Part shown: piece by piece, positions 9,872 through 19,883 of the stretch
Layout: every line of letters starts with the position of its first letter
How positions within the stretch are numbered: the first letter of the stretch is position 1
Origin: Hyphomicrobiales bacterium
GTDB taxonomy: Bacteria; Pseudomonadota; Alphaproteobacteria; Rhizobiales; Rhizobiaceae
Reading direction: 5' to 3'
DNA: 64,000 nt
NCBI GenBank assembly: GCA_900467745.1
Contig: UBQW01000023.1
Location: 124,001 to 188,000, forward strand
Notes under the pieces: model-generated
Database searches by the model: none
What the model saw: the letters and a program-made list of their open reading frames with translations, nothing else
What the model was told of the DNA's origin: nothing
Program-made: the position numbers and the translations under genes

Positions 9872-9890
9872 GACCGGAACGGTCGGCGGC

Positions 9891-11114
9891 TCAGTGGCCG
9901 CCGATCTCGCCTGCGATCAGCTTTCCGAGCCGCGAGATGCCTTCCTCGATCTTCTCCTCGTTGCTGGAAGAGAAGCTCATGCGCAAGGTGTTCTCTCCCG
10001 AACCATCGGCAAAGAAGGCGCGCCCTGGCACGAAGGCGACCTTGACGGTCTCGATCGATTTCGCCAGCAGCTTCGCTCCGTCCATGCCCTTGGGCAACGT
10101 CACCCAGACGAACATGCCGCCCTCGGGCTTCGTCCAGCTCACGCCCTCCGGCATATGCTTTGCGAGTGCCGCCAGCATCGCGTCGCGACGCTTGCTGTAG
10201 GCCGCCTTGATCTTGGCGACCTGGGCATCGAAGCCCTTGCGTGCCACCTCGGCGATGGCGATCTGGTTGATCGTCGAGGAATGCAGATCGGCCGCCTGCT
10301 TCATCAGCACCAGCTTGCGGATGACAGGCGCGTTGGCGACGATGAAGCCGACGCGCAGGCCGGGCGCCAGCGTCTTGGAGAAGGAGCCGCAATAGATCGT
10401 CCTTGTCTTGTCGATATCGCCCTTCTCGGCGATCTCCAGCGACAGGATCGGCGCGATCGCCTCGCCGTCATAACGCAGCGACTGATAGGCCGCGTCCTCG
10501 ATGATGGCGATGTCCATCTCGTCGGCGAGCTTGATCAGCTTCTGGCGGCCCTCAAGGTCGACGGTCTCGCCGGTCGGGTTGGAGAAGTCGGCGGAGAGAT
10601 AGGCGAACTTCACCTTGCCGCCGGCCTCCTTCGCCTGCGCCTGATAGGACGCCGGCGTACGGTTGCCGTTGGGCGTCAGCTGGTCGTAGGCCGGCTCATA
10701 GGCGTTGAACGCCTGCAGCGCGCCGAGATAGGTCGGCCACGTCACCAGCGCCGTGTCGTTGGGCGACAGGAACAGCTTGCCGAGATAATCGAGCCCCTGC
10801 TGCGAGCCGGACACGATGAAGACGTTGTCGAGACCGCAGGCGATCCCGAGCTTGCCCATCTCGCCCACCAGCCATTCGCGCAGCGGCTTGTAGCCTTCGC
10901 TCACCGAATATTGCAGCGCCGAGTTGACCGCCGTGCTGTCGAAAATATCCGAATAGGCCTGCTTGAACTCCTTGTCCGGAAACAGCGCCGGATCGGGAAT
11001 TCCGCCCGCGAACGAAATGATGTCGGGCTGGTCGAGAAGCTTCAGGAGCTCGCGGATTTCCGAAGCGCGCATGCGCGACGAGCGGGTTGCAAAGATGTTT
11101 TCCCAATTCAGCAT
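9891..11114 (-). CDS. PLP-dependent aminotransferase (class I/II, 2-aminoadipate-type)
   Basis: A 407-residue fold-type I aminotransferase. The Schiff-base lysine is in YCGSFSKTLAPGLRVGF, the Asn-Pro pair that contacts PLP is in DFSNPTGETV, and the N-terminal IISFAGGIPDPALFP is typical of the LysN/MocR-catalytic-domain group that acts on 2-aminoadipate, branched-chain or aromatic amino acids. There is no helix-turn-helix extension, so it is an enzyme and not a MocR regulator. The ATG at 11114 follows GAGGAAAC. It is convergent with the upstream AKR and divergent from ilvE, which it may assist in branched-chain amino-acid turnover. Confidence 0.9.
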   Translation of the reverse strand: MLNWENIFATRSSRMRASEIRELLKLLDQPDIISFAGGIPDPALFPDKEFKQAYSDIFDSTAVNSALQYSVSEGYKPLREWLVGEMGKLGIACGLDNVFIVSGSQQGLDYLGKLFLSPNDTALVTWPTYLGALQAFNAYEPAYDQLTPNGNRTPASYQAQAKEAGGKVKFAYLSADFSNPTGETVDLEGRQKLIKLADEMDIAIIEDAAYQSLRYDGEAIAPILSLEIAEKGDIDKTRTIYCGSFSKTLAPGLRVGFIVANAPVIRKLVLMKQAADLHSSTINQIAIAEVARKGFDAQVAKIKAAYSKRRDAMLAALAKHMPEGVSWTKPEGGMFVWVTLPKGMDGAKLLAKSIETVKVAFVPGRAFFADGSGENTLRMSFSSSNEEKIEEGISRLGKLIAGEIGGH

Positions 11115-11315
11115 GGGGTTTCCTCGAAATTTTTTGTCTTTACTGGACAAGACCACGCAATAAATGATAAGTCAACATTACTGACCTATTTGTTTGCTAC
11201 CGTGACAATTTTCAGGTCTTTTAATGCGAAAGCCGGCGAAATCGGCCTTTGCAAAGCACCGGCTGCGGCAGTAGTGTCGCCGCCGAAATCAAACAGGCTA
11301 TGAAGGTGCCCGGAA

Positions 11316-12416
11316 ATGACCGCGTCGTCGAATACTCCCGAAATCAAGATCGAATTCCATACCTCGCCGGTCTCCGACGCGGACCGCATCAAAGCTCTCG
11401 AAACGCCTGGCTTCGGCAAGGTCTTCACCGATCACATGGTGCTGGCGAAGTGGACATCGGACAAGGGCTGGCACGATGCCAAGGTCACGCCGCGCCGCCC
11501 GCTGGAACTCGATCCGGCAAGCGCCGTCCTGCACTACGCCCAGGAAATCTTCGAAGGCATGAAGGCCTACAAGGCCGATGACGGCCGCATCCTTCTCTTC
11601 CGCCCGGAACAGAACGCCAGCCGCTTCAACCAGTCGGCCGAGCGCATGGCAATGCCGCCGGTGCCCGAAGACCTGTTCCTCAAGGCGGTCGAAGAGCTCG
11701 TCCGTATCGACAAGAACTGGATTCCCTCAGGCGACGGCAGCCTCTATCTGCGTCCCTTCATGTTCGCCAACGAGGCCTTCCTCGGCGTTCGCCCGGCGCA
11801 GGAATACATCTTCTGCGTCATCGCCTCGCCTGTCGGTGCCTACTTCAAGGGCGGCGCAAAGGCCGTGTCGCTCTGGGTCGAAACCGAATACACACGCGCT
11901 GCCGCCGGCGGCACCGGTGCCGCCAAATGCGGCGGCAACTATGCGGCAAGCCTCGTCGCCCAGGCTCAGGCTGCCAAGAAGGAATGCGATCAGGTCGTGT
12001 TCCTCGATGCGGCCGAGCATCGCTGGGTCGAAGAACTCGGCGGCATGAACGTCTTCTTCGCAATGAACGACGGCACCGTCGTCACCCCGCCGCTCGGCGG
12101 CACGATCCTGCCGGGCATCACCCGCGCCTCAGTCATCGTTCTCGCGGAAGAAAAAGGCCTCAAGGTCGAGCAGCGCCCCTACTCCTTCGCGGAGTGGCAG
12201 GCTGATGCGGCCAGCGGCAAGCTGGTCGAAGCCTTCGCATGCGGCACCGCCGCGGTTCTCGCCGGCATCGGCCTCGTGCGCCACGCAGGCGGCGAATTCA
12301 AGGTCGGCAATGGTGAGACTGGCAAGCTGACGACGGAACTGCGCAACGAGCTGGTCGGCCTGCAGAAGGGCGTCACCAACGACCAGCGCGGCTGGACCCG
12401 CCGCATTATGGCGTAG
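11316..12416 (+). CDS. ilvE: Branched-chain amino-acid aminotransferase
   Basis: A 366-residue fold-type IV aminotransferase of the eukaryotic-like BCAT group, which interconverts leucine, isoleucine and valine with their 2-oxo acids using glutamate. Key sequences are HYAQEIFEGMKAYK near the N-terminus, RPFMFANEAFLGV in the middle, and GGTGAAKCGGNYAASL containing the PLP lysine followed by the GNYA motif. The C-terminal GTAAVLAGIG segment binds the cofactor phosphate. A stem-loop with T-run ends the transcript at 12441-12479. It belongs functionally with ilvC, ilvI and ilvH elsewhere in this window. Confidence 0.96.
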   Translation: MTASSNTPEIKIEFHTSPVSDADRIKALETPGFGKVFTDHMVLAKWTSDKGWHDAKVTPRRPLELDPASAVLHYAQEIFEGMKAYKADDGRILLFRPEQNASRFNQSAERMAMPPVPEDLFLKAVEELVRIDKNWIPSGDGSLYLRPFMFANEAFLGVRPAQEYIFCVIASPVGAYFKGGAKAVSLWVETEYTRAAAGGTGAAKCGGNYAASLVAQAQAAKKECDQVVFLDAAEHRWVEELGGMNVFFAMNDGTVVTPPLGGTILPGITRASVIVLAEEKGLKVEQRPYSFAEWQADAASGKLVEAFACGTAAVLAGIGLVRHAGGEFKVGNGETGKLTTELRNELVGLQKGVTNDQRGWTRRIMA

Positions 12417-12440
12417 CCACAGGATAGACCGATCACGACG

Positions 12441-12479
12441 AAAGGCCGGCAAGGTTTCCACCTTAGCCGGCCTTTTTAA
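12441..12479 (+). terminator. Rho-independent terminator of ilvE
   Basis: AAAGGCCGGC (12441-12450) pairs with GCCGGCCTTT (12466-12475). The inner AAGG/CCTT extends the stem and a T-run follows. The stem could also terminate the convergent YidB-like gene on the minus strand. Confidence 0.85.
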
Positions 12480-12489
12480 TGTCTGATAA

Positions 12490-12981
12490 TCAGGAGCGCA
12501 AAAGTGCTGCGATCTGCGCCTGGCTCGGGATCTGCCCCTGCGGCGTCAGCTTGTCGACGACACCAGGGAGAACCTTGGACAGCTGGGCCAAAAGCTCCTG
12601 CTCGCTGATCCCGGCCTGGCGCGCCAGATCGCTGATCGTCTGCGAGCCGAGCGCGCTTTCCAGGTTACCGGGAGCGATCGGCTCGTTCTGGCCCGGCTTC
12701 ACCCAGGAATCGGCCACCGACCCCTGCCCTGCCTCAGCCAGCCTGCCAAGCAATCCGCCCAACCCGCCGAGACCACCCAGACTGCCCGCCAGCCCGCCGA
12801 GATTGCCAAGCAGCCCGCCATCATCTGCGCCGCCATTGGCCTGCTGGTTCGGCTGCTGTGGCTGTTCCGGCTCGCTCTTGCCGCCGGCGCCAAGCAGCTT
12901 GCCGACGAGAAGCGCGCCGAGCGCGATCATGATCGGCTTCGAGATGTTCCCACCGGGAACGGCGTCATCAAACAATCCCAT
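12490..12981 (-). CDS. YidB-like (DUF937) protein
   Basis: A 163-residue protein starting MGLFDDAVPGGNISKPIM, followed by a short hydrophobic segment (IALGALLVGKLLGAGG), a Gly/Leu-rich low-complexity stretch (LLGNLGGLAGSLGGLGG) and a C-terminal domain containing SDLARQAGISEQELLAQLSKVLPGVVDKLTPQG. That C-terminal part is the conserved signature of the YidB/DUF937 family, whose role is unknown. The ATG at 12981 follows AAGGAG. It is convergent with ilvE and shares its terminator region. Confidence 0.85.
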   Translation of the reverse strand: MGLFDDAVPGGNISKPIMIALGALLVGKLLGAGGKSEPEQPQQPNQQANGGADDGGLLGNLGGLAGSLGGLGGLGGLLGRLAEAGQGSVADSWVKPGQNEPIAPGNLESALGSQTISDLARQAGISEQELLAQLSKVLPGVVDKLTPQGQIPSQAQIAALLRS

Positions 12982-13124
12982 GTCATTCTCCTTCGGTGTT
13001 GTTTTGAAACGAAGAGCAAAAACACAACATGAGGCCCGACCGAGCCTTGAATTCCGCCATGACAACTTTAGCTGATGCTGAAAGATGGTCGGATTGTCCG
13101 CCCATTCAAGGAGGGGAAAGCAAG

Positions 13125-13382
13125 ATGTCTGTCATCGGGTGGATTATTCTCGGGCTGATCGCCGGCTTCATCGGCAGCAAGATCGTCAACAAGACCGGCT
13201 CAGGCATGCTGATGGACATCGTGCTGGGCATCGTCGGCGCCATCGTCGGCGGCGTCATCTTCACCTTCTTCGGCGCCTCAGGCGTCACCGGCTTCAACAT
13301 CTACAGCCTCGTCGTATCAGTCATCGGCGCGGTCGTCGTGCTATGGCTGTATCATGCCGTCAGCGGCCGCCGGTCGGTGTGA
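13125..13382 (+). CDS. GlsB/YeaQ/YmgE family membrane protein
   Basis: An 85-residue, almost wholly hydrophobic protein with three predicted membrane helices (IGWIILGLIAGFIGSKIV, MDIVLGIVGAIVGGVIFTFF, IYSLVVSVIGAVVVLWLYH). The N-terminal GLIAGFIGSKI and central GIVGAIVGG glycine patterns match the transglycosylase-associated/YeaQ family, often induced by acid or general stress. The start at 13125 has AAGGAGG ten bases upstream, and the longer in-frame start at 13029 is unlikely. It is monocistronic. Confidence 0.88.
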   Translation: MSVIGWIILGLIAGFIGSKIVNKTGSGMLMDIVLGIVGAIVGGVIFTFFGASGVTGFNIYSLVVSVIGAVVVLWLYHAVSGRRSV

Positions 13383-13493
13383 CGCAGACGCTTCGAACTG
13401 GGACGGAGCGTTCCGCCGTGCGTGAAGCGCCGCAACGTTTTATATATACGTTTTGCAATATGCTTTGCCTCCCATCTGACGAGGCAAGGCATC

Positions 13494-14081
13494 ATGTCCG
13501 ACGAACCCACCTCATCTTTCTACAGAGACAACGCCGCGACCTACGCGGCGCGTGAGAGAACGCTGCCGATCCGCCGTCTCGATGCGTTTCTCTCGAAATT
13601 GGAGCCGGGTGCCGCCGTTCTGGAACTTGGCTGTGGCGCCGGCCATGACAGCGCCTACATGCTCTCGAAGGGCTTCGACGTTACCCCGACGGACGGCTCC
13701 GCGGAGCTTGCAAGCGAGGCCGAAACCCTGCTCGGTCGCCCGGTCGAAATCATGCGCTTCGAGGAACTGGACGAGGACGAGGCCTTTGACGGCGTCTGGG
13801 CCGAGGCGAGCCTCCTGCATGTCCCGCGCGCTCAGTTGCCTGATGTTTTCGCCCGTATCCTGCGCGCACTGAAGCCCGGCGGCCTATTCCACGCCACCTT
13901 CAAGGCCGGCGACGACGAGGGACACGACGGCTTCGGCCGCTATTACAACTACCTGTCCGCCGAACTTCTGTCCGATCTGTTGAGCACAGCCGGCTGGCAC
14001 AGCGTCGTCATCAGCGAGGGAGACGGCAGCGGCTACGACGGCAAGCCGACACGCTGGCTGTCGATGCGGGCGCAAAAGTAA
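13494..14081 (+). CDS. Class I SAM-dependent methyltransferase
   Basis: A 195-residue methyltransferase. Motif I is AAVLELGCGAGHDSAYM, the SAM-binding acid follows in FDVTPTDGS, and the later motifs are FDGVWAEASLLHVPRA and LKPGGLFHATFKAG. The N-terminal SFYRDNAATYAARE is shared with the UbiE/tellurite-resistance-type small-molecule methyltransferases. Its substrate is unknown. The ATG at 13494 was chosen as a family-like N-terminus. A stem-loop at 14083-14106 separates it from convergent ilvC. Confidence 0.88.
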   Translation: MSDEPTSSFYRDNAATYAARERTLPIRRLDAFLSKLEPGAAVLELGCGAGHDSAYMLSKGFDVTPTDGSAELASEAETLLGRPVEIMRFEELDEDEAFDGVWAEASLLHVPRAQLPDVFARILRALKPGGLFHATFKAGDDEGHDGFGRYYNYLSAELLSDLLSTAGWHSVVISEGDGSGYDGKPTRWLSMRAQK

Positions 14082-14082
14082 A

Positions 14083-14112
14083 AGGCCGGCGCTTTGGCAC
14101 CGGCCTCTCATT
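14083..14112. terminator. Bidirectional terminator between methyltransferase gene and ilvC
   Basis: AGGCCGG (14083-14089) pairs with CCGGCCT (14100-14106). T-rich sequence lies on both sides (CTCATTTTC on plus, TTTTACTTTTG on minus), so it can serve both convergent genes, although ilvC ends about 50 bases away. Confidence 0.7.
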
Positions 14113-14160
14113 TTCAGCAAACGTGGCTGGCCAAGACGTCGGCCAGCCTGTTGCCATCGA

Positions 14161-15216
<1,056 letters not shown>

Positions 15217-15240
15217 TCAGTATTCGGTAAAACTTGGTCG

Positions 15241-15894
15241 TCAGACGACGGCCGGCATGTCGGCCAGCGCCTTCTCCGTCCCGTAGAGCCGGAGGAAGGC
15301 GGTCACCGCCTTTTCCGCCTGGCGCGCGGTATCCGTAACGCCCGTGGTGTCTCCAAGCAGCATGCGCACATGCAGGTCGGAAACGATCAGGCCGTAAAGT
15401 GTGTGATAGGCTTCGTCGGCATCGTTGAAGCGCAGCAGCCCTGCCCGTTTGCCTGAATCGATCAGCCCCATGGCGCGGCGATCGATCTGCCGGCGGCCGC
15501 GCTCGAGCAAAAGCTTGCCGAGCTTGGAGCCGTCGCGCGGCGACTGGCCGATCGCCAGCCGGTTCAGCGCCAGCGACACGTCGCCCGCTAGAACCTCCAG
15601 CAGATCGCGCGAGAAAATAACGAGATGGTCGTGCAGGCTGGCCGAAGTCAGGCGTTCACCGTTGCGCTCGAAGGTGCGCACCTTGCTCGCCTGGTAGGCG
15701 ATCATCGCCGACAACAGGCCGTCGCGGTCACCGAACCACTTGTAGAGGCTTTCCTTGGAGCAGTTGGCCGCGCGCGCGACGCCCGATGTCGTCAGCGCCT
15801 TTTCGCCGCCATCGACGAGCAACCGCAGCGCCTGCTCCAGAACGGCGTTCTGGCGCGGCGAAAATTCGCTGGGCTCCAAGTTTTCGACAGACAC
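15241..15894 (-). CDS. TetR/AcrR family transcriptional regulator
   Basis: About 217 residues. The N-terminal helix-turn-helix reads ALTTSGVARAANCSKESLYKWFGDRDGLLSAMI, a clear TetR signature, followed by an all-helical ligand-binding region of unknown specificity. I prefer the GTG at 15894 (MSVENLEPSEF) with a G-rich site upstream. A TTG at 15909 in the same frame is possible. A perfect 14-base palindrome lies 19 bases upstream (15913-15926) and probably mediates autoregulation. The gene is immediately upstream of ilvC on the same strand, so control of ilvC is possible but unproven. Confidence 0.87.
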   Translation of the reverse strand: MSVENLEPSEFSPRQNAVLEQALRLLVDGGEKALTTSGVARAANCSKESLYKWFGDRDGLLSAMIAYQASKVRTFERNGERLTSASLHDHLVIFSRDLLEVLAGDVSLALNRLAIGQSPRDGSKLGKLLLERGRRQIDRRAMGLIDSGKRAGLLRFNDADEAYHTLYGLIVSDLHVRMLLGDTTGVTDTARQAEKAVTAFLRLYGTEKALADMPAVV

Positions 15895-15912
15895 GACATT
15901 CGCCCCCAATAA

Positions 15913-15926
15913 GTACCGTACGGTAC
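15913..15926. promoter_or_regulatory. Candidate TetR operator palindrome
   Basis: GTACCGTACGGTAC is a perfect 14-base inverted repeat. It is followed by a further CGGT, giving overlapping half sites. Its position just upstream of the TetR gene start is typical for an autoregulatory operator. Confidence 0.6.
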
Positions 15927-16014
15927 GGTTCTTGAGCGCTTATCGCCCAGAAGCATCCACTCGTCAAGAGCCGGCAAAAGGCAGAAGCATAAATTTTCGG
16001 CGTGTCGCGCTTGT

Positions 16015-16917
16015 TTATTCGGCAGCGTTCAGCACGGCATCCACATCGCGCGCCGGCGACATCCCATATAGACGGCTATATTCGCGGCTGAACTGTGACG
16101 GGCTCTGGTATCCGACGCGGTGGCCGGCGGTGCCGGCATCCAGCCGCTCGATCAGCATAAGCCGCCGCGCTTCGTGGAGACGGATCTGCTTCTGATACTG
16201 CACCGGCGTCATCGCCGTGATCGACTTGAAGTGATGATGGAACGACGAGACGCTCATATTGACGTGCTCGGCCAGCTCCTCGATGCGCAGTGTCCGCGCG
16301 AAATTCTCGCGCAGCCAGGCGATCGCCCGGGCGATCCGGTTACCCTGCCTGTCGGCGATCGCGATATCGATCAACTGGTCGCCCGCCGGTCCCGTCAGGA
16401 TACGATAGAGGATTTCCTGCTCGATCAGCGGCGCCATCGCCGCGATATCCGCTGGACTATCAAGCAAGCGCAGAAGCCTGACCGCCGCATCGAGCAGCTC
16501 CGGCGTCGCCACGTTGACGACGATGCCGCGCTGGCCCGGTGGCGGTGCCGCGCTGCGCTGTATGGTCGAACGGCTGAGCAGATGCAGCAGCTTTTCGCTG
16601 TTGATCGCAAGCGTTATGCAAAGATGCGGAACCTCGGCGCTCGCCTCCACCACCCGCCACGCGACCGGCAGGTCGACCGACGTCAGCAGGTAGTCGCCCG
16701 CCCCGTAATTGATGGTATCGGTGCCGAGCTGCAGGCTTTTCGCCCCCTGTATGACCATGGCGAAACAGGGTCGGTAGCTGCCATGGCAAGGCGCACTGGG
16801 CGTCGTGCGGCGGCTGATCCCCAGTCCCTCGATCCCGGTCTGCACTTCTCCGTCGCCAAGCGCGAAGCGTCCCGCAATCGAAGCGATCTCCTGGTAGCGG
16901 TTAAACAGCAAGGTCAT
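16015..16917 (-). CDS. AraC family transcriptional regulator (AraC_N type)
   Basis: About 300 residues. The N-terminal part (ending near CFAMVIQGAKSLQLG and YLLTSVDLPV) matches the cupin-like AraC_N domain, and the C-terminal ~100 residues hold two helix-turn-helices (RIEELAEHVNMSVSSFHHHFKSIT and AGTAGHRVGYQSPSQFSREYSRLYG). I chose the ATG at 16917 (MTLLFNRYQEI), since the extension to 16992 lacks family similarity. It is divergent from the alcohol dehydrogenase at 17137, a common arrangement in which this AraC subgroup activates the neighbouring oxidoreductase, possibly in response to aldehydes. Confidence 0.9.
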   Translation of the reverse strand: MTLLFNRYQEIASIAGRFALGDGEVQTGIEGLGISRRTTPSAPCHGSYRPCFAMVIQGAKSLQLGTDTINYGAGDYLLTSVDLPVAWRVVEASAEVPHLCITLAINSEKLLHLLSRSTIQRSAAPPPGQRGIVVNVATPELLDAAVRLLRLLDSPADIAAMAPLIEQEILYRILTGPAGDQLIDIAIADRQGNRIARAIAWLRENFARTLRIEELAEHVNMSVSSFHHHFKSITAMTPVQYQKQIRLHEARRLMLIERLDAGTAGHRVGYQSPSQFSREYSRLYGMSPARDVDAVLNAAE

Positions 16918-17136
16918 CAGTCGCACTTTCCGGTGAAAACGGCTTGCCTGCCGTTTGGACTGCTTATCTAGGATGGATTTGCATGACCGCAAATACCGCC
17001 CTCACTCACTTTTACAGGTCTCCAGCACTTTTGCAGGATCGTGCAAGAACACGAGAGGATCGCTCTAACGCTGCGTGCCCTTGCTGGCGCATAAGGGCAC
17101 CATCCCTTTCCACCCCGCCAAAGAAGGATACTTCCC

Positions 17137-18183
17137 ATGCCAATCGCAAGAGGCTACGCCGCTACCGATGCATCCAAGCCGCTGACGCCGTTCACCTTCG
17201 AACGTCGGGACCCGAACGCGGATGACGTCGTCATCGACATCAAGTACGCCGGCATCTGCCACTCCGACATTCACACCGTTCGCAACGAATGGAAGAATGC
17301 CGTCTACCCGATCGTACCGGGCCACGAAATCGCCGGCGTCGTTTCGGCCGTCGGCGCCAACGTCACCAAGTTCAAGGTCGGCGACCACGTCGGCGTCGGC
17401 TGCTTCGTCGACAGCTGCGTCGGCTGCGCAACCCGCGACCTCGACAACGAGCAGTACATGCCGGGCCTCGTCGGCACCTACAACAGCGTCGATCGCGACG
17501 GCAAGACGGCAACGCAGGGCGGTTACTCCGACTCGATCGTCGTCAGGGAAGACTACGTCCTGTCGATCCCCGGCAACCTGCCGCTCGACGCCTCCGCGCC
17601 GCTTCTGTGCGCCGGCATCACCCTCTACTCGCCGCTGAAGCACTGGAACGCCGGCCCCGGCAAGAAGGTCGCCATCGTCGGCATGGGTGGCCTCGGCCAC
17701 ATGGGCGTCAAGATCGGCTCCGCCATGGGTGCCGATATCACCGTCCTCTCGCAATCGCTGTCGAAGAAGGAAGACGGCCTGAAGCTCGGCGCCAAGGAAT
17801 ACTACGCAACGTCTGATGCCTCGACCTTCGAAAAGCTCGCCGGCACCTTCGACCTGATCCTGTGCACCGTTTCCGCCGAGATCGACTGGAATGCCTACCT
17901 GAACCTGCTGAAGGTCAACGGCACGATGGTCCTGCTCGGTGTTCCGGAAAATGCCGTCCCGGTCCATGCCTTCTCGCTGATCCCGGCCCGCCGCACGCTG
18001 GCCGGCTCGATGATCGGCTCGATCAAGGAAACCCAGGAAATGCTGGATTTCTGCGGCGAGCACAACATCGTCTCGGAAATCGAGAAGATCAACATCCAGG
18101 ACGTCAACGAAGCTTACGAGCGCGTGCTGAAGAGCGACGTTCGCTACCGCTTCGTCATCGACATCGCCTCGCTGGCGGCCTGA
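17137..18183 (+). CDS. Zinc-dependent NAD(P) alcohol dehydrogenase (YahK/cinnamyl-alcohol type)
   Basis: A 348-residue medium-chain dehydrogenase. Catalytic zinc ligands appear in GICHSDIHT (Cys) and GHEIAGVV (His-Glu). The structural zinc loop ([24 protein letters not shown]) has the GC-variant spacing of the YahK/CAD group with fewer cysteines than classical ADHs. The nucleotide-binding site is [17 protein letters not shown]. The C-terminal [11 protein letters not shown] is typical. It reduces aldehydes to alcohols in the cytoplasm. It is divergent from an AraC regulator and ends at a strong stem-loop. Confidence 0.94.
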   Translation: MPIARGYAATDASKPLTPFTFERRDPNADDVVIDIKYAGICHSDIHTVRNEWKNAVYPIVPGHEIAGVVSAVGANVTKFKVGDHVGVGCFVDSCVGCATRDLDNEQYMPGLVGTYNSVDRDGKTATQGGYSDSIVVREDYVLSIPGNLPLDASAPLLCAGITLYSPLKHWNAGPGKKVAIVGMGGLGHMGVKIGSAMGADITVLSQSLSKKEDGLKLGAKEYYATSDASTFEKLAGTFDLILCTVSAEIDWNAYLNLLKVNGTMVLLGVPENAVPVHAFSLIPARRTLAGSMIGSIKETQEMLDFCGEHNIVSEIEKINIQDVNEAYERVLKSDVRYRFVIDIASLAA

Positions 18184-18227
18184 TCGAACGGGTAGCGGGT
18201 TCGCCCGCTCCACCAATCGAAAAACGA

Positions 18228-18256
18228 AGCCCCCGTCATCCGGCGGGGGCTTTTTC
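18228..18256 (+). terminator. Terminator of the alcohol dehydrogenase gene
   Basis: AGCCCCCG (18228-18235) pairs with CGGGGGCT (18244-18251), followed by TTTTTC. Confidence 0.88.
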
Positions 18257-18274
18257 GTGGCCGCTACAGGAAAC

Positions 18275-18306
18275 AGAAAAGCCCCCGGTTCGCACCGGAG
18301 GCTTTC
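18275..18306 (-). terminator. Terminator of ndh
   Basis: On the minus strand AGCCTCCGG pairs with CCGGGGGCT across a short loop, and CTTTTCTG follows. It lies just downstream of the ndh stop and next to the opposing terminator of the alcohol dehydrogenase. Confidence 0.75.
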
Positions 18307-18336
18307 GAATGGTCGCCGCAAATCTTGGGACGATGC

Positions 18337-19599
18337 TTACTTCTCGTCCGCGATGGTCTCGCGCTGCGTGATCAGGCGGGCGCTGTGCTGGCCGCTGAGG
18401 AAGATCCACAGCCAGCTCCAGGCGACCGAAAAGCGCGAGCGCGTGCCGATCAGGAAGTAGATGTGGGCGATACCCCAGATCCACCATGCAAGACCGCCCT
18501 TGAGCTTGATCTTGCCGAAATCGGCGATTGCGGCACTCCGGCCGATCGTCGCCAGGCTTCCCTGGTGCCTGTACTTGAAGGCCGGCGGCGTCTTGCCCTT
18601 CATCCGTGCGTGGATGACCTTGGCGACGAAGGCGCCCTGCTGCTTGGCGGCGGGCGCAACGCCCGGCACCGGAGCGCCGCTCTCCTGAGTCACCGAAGCG
18701 GTATCGCCAATAACGAAAACCTCGGGCAGGCCCGGTGCGGTCAGATCCTTCTCGACGATTGCGCGGCCGGCGCGGTCGGCCGGGATACCCAACCACTTCG
18801 CGGCAGGCGATGCCTGAACGCCGGCGGCCCAGCTGATCGTCCGGCTCGGGATGAACTCCTCGCCGATCTGCACACCCTCGGCCGTGCATTCGGTAACCGG
18901 CTTTCCAAGCCGCACCTCGACGCCAAGATCGTTGAGCGCCTTCAAGGCATATTCGGACAGCTCCGGCACGAAGGTCGGCAGGACCCGCGGTCCGGCCTCC
19001 ACGAGAATGACCTTGGCCTTGCGCGTGTCGATATTGCGGAATTCCTTCGGCAGCGTCTTGTGCGCCAGTTCGGCGATGATGCCGGCAAGCTCCACGCCGG
19101 TTGGGCCGGCACCGATGATGATGAAGGTCAAGAGCGCGTCGCGCTCGGCCTGATCAAGCGCCGTCTCCGCCTTTTCGAAGGCCAGGAGCACGCGGCGGCG
19201 GATCGTCGTCGCATCCTCGAGCGTCTTCAGCCCCTGCGCCACCGGCGCCCAGTCGTCGCGACCGAAATATGCATGGGTCGCGCCCGTGGCGAGCACCAGC
19301 GTGTCGTATTGCAGGACATTGCCATCGCGCAGCGTGACCGACTTCGTGCCGGTATCGACGCCCGAGACATCGCCGAGCAGCGTCGTCACTTCGGGGCGGT
19401 CGCTATAGAGATGGCGGATCGGCCAGGCAATCTCGGAGGTCGACAAAATCGTTGTGGCGACTTGGTATAGCAAGGGCTGGAAGAGATGGTGATTGCGCCG
19501 ATCGACGAGCGTAATGCGGACACCAGCGCCTCTAAGGTCGTTTACGAGTTGCAGCCCTCCGAAGCCCCCTCCAACAACGACGACGTGATGATCGGCCAT
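18337..19599 (-). CDS. ndh: Type II NADH dehydrogenase
   Basis: A 420-residue single-subunit flavoprotein that passes electrons from NADH to quinone without pumping protons. It has two dinucleotide-binding sites: VVVVGGGFGGLQLVNDL for FAD at the N-terminus and IIIGAGPTGVELAGIIAEL for NADH in the middle. The motif PEVFVIGDTAS is the C-terminal FAD contact, and the final region (WWIWGIAHIYFLIGTRSRF) is the amphipathic membrane anchor of NDH-2. The QQGAFVAKVIHARM segment contacts quinone in homologues. It is monocistronic, with its own terminator. Confidence 0.95.
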   Translation of the reverse strand: MADHHVVVVGGGFGGLQLVNDLRGAGVRITLVDRRNHHLFQPLLYQVATTILSTSEIAWPIRHLYSDRPEVTTLLGDVSGVDTGTKSVTLRDGNVLQYDTLVLATGATHAYFGRDDWAPVAQGLKTLEDATTIRRRVLLAFEKAETALDQAERDALLTFIIIGAGPTGVELAGIIAELAHKTLPKEFRNIDTRKAKVILVEAGPRVLPTFVPELSEYALKALNDLGVEVRLGKPVTECTAEGVQIGEEFIPSRTISWAAGVQASPAAKWLGIPADRAGRAIVEKDLTAPGLPEVFVIGDTASVTQESGAPVPGVAPAAKQQGAFVAKVIHARMKGKTPPAFKYRHQGSLATIGRSAAIADFGKIKLKGGLAWWIWGIAHIYFLIGTRSRFSVAWSWLWIFLSGQHSARLITQRETIADEK

Positions 19600-19883
19600 A
19601 ATCTACCCTTTTGGTAATTTGCATAAGAATTGACCAATGTCATCTTCCCTAGCCCCGTTTCAACCACCGTTTCAGCATAGCTAACCTGCGTTGACGGGAC
19701 TGCGACCAATCAGCGCGCGGGCTGGAGCGACGACATGCACGATCCCAAATGCGGCATTTCCCCATACAAAAGAACAGGATCGGCTGGCAATTCCACCCGT
19801 TATTTGCATGATGCGCCCTAAAGCGGGCGACCGCCAGAAGAACGCTCGTCGCCAAGACGCAGCAGCAGAAGGAGGAGCATCGA

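Noticed and set aside
9762..11303. 513-codon plus-strand ORF opposite the aminotransferase
   Set aside because: Shadow frame. Its translation is repetitive (many Gly/Arg/Leu/Val) and conflicts with a clear PLP enzyme.
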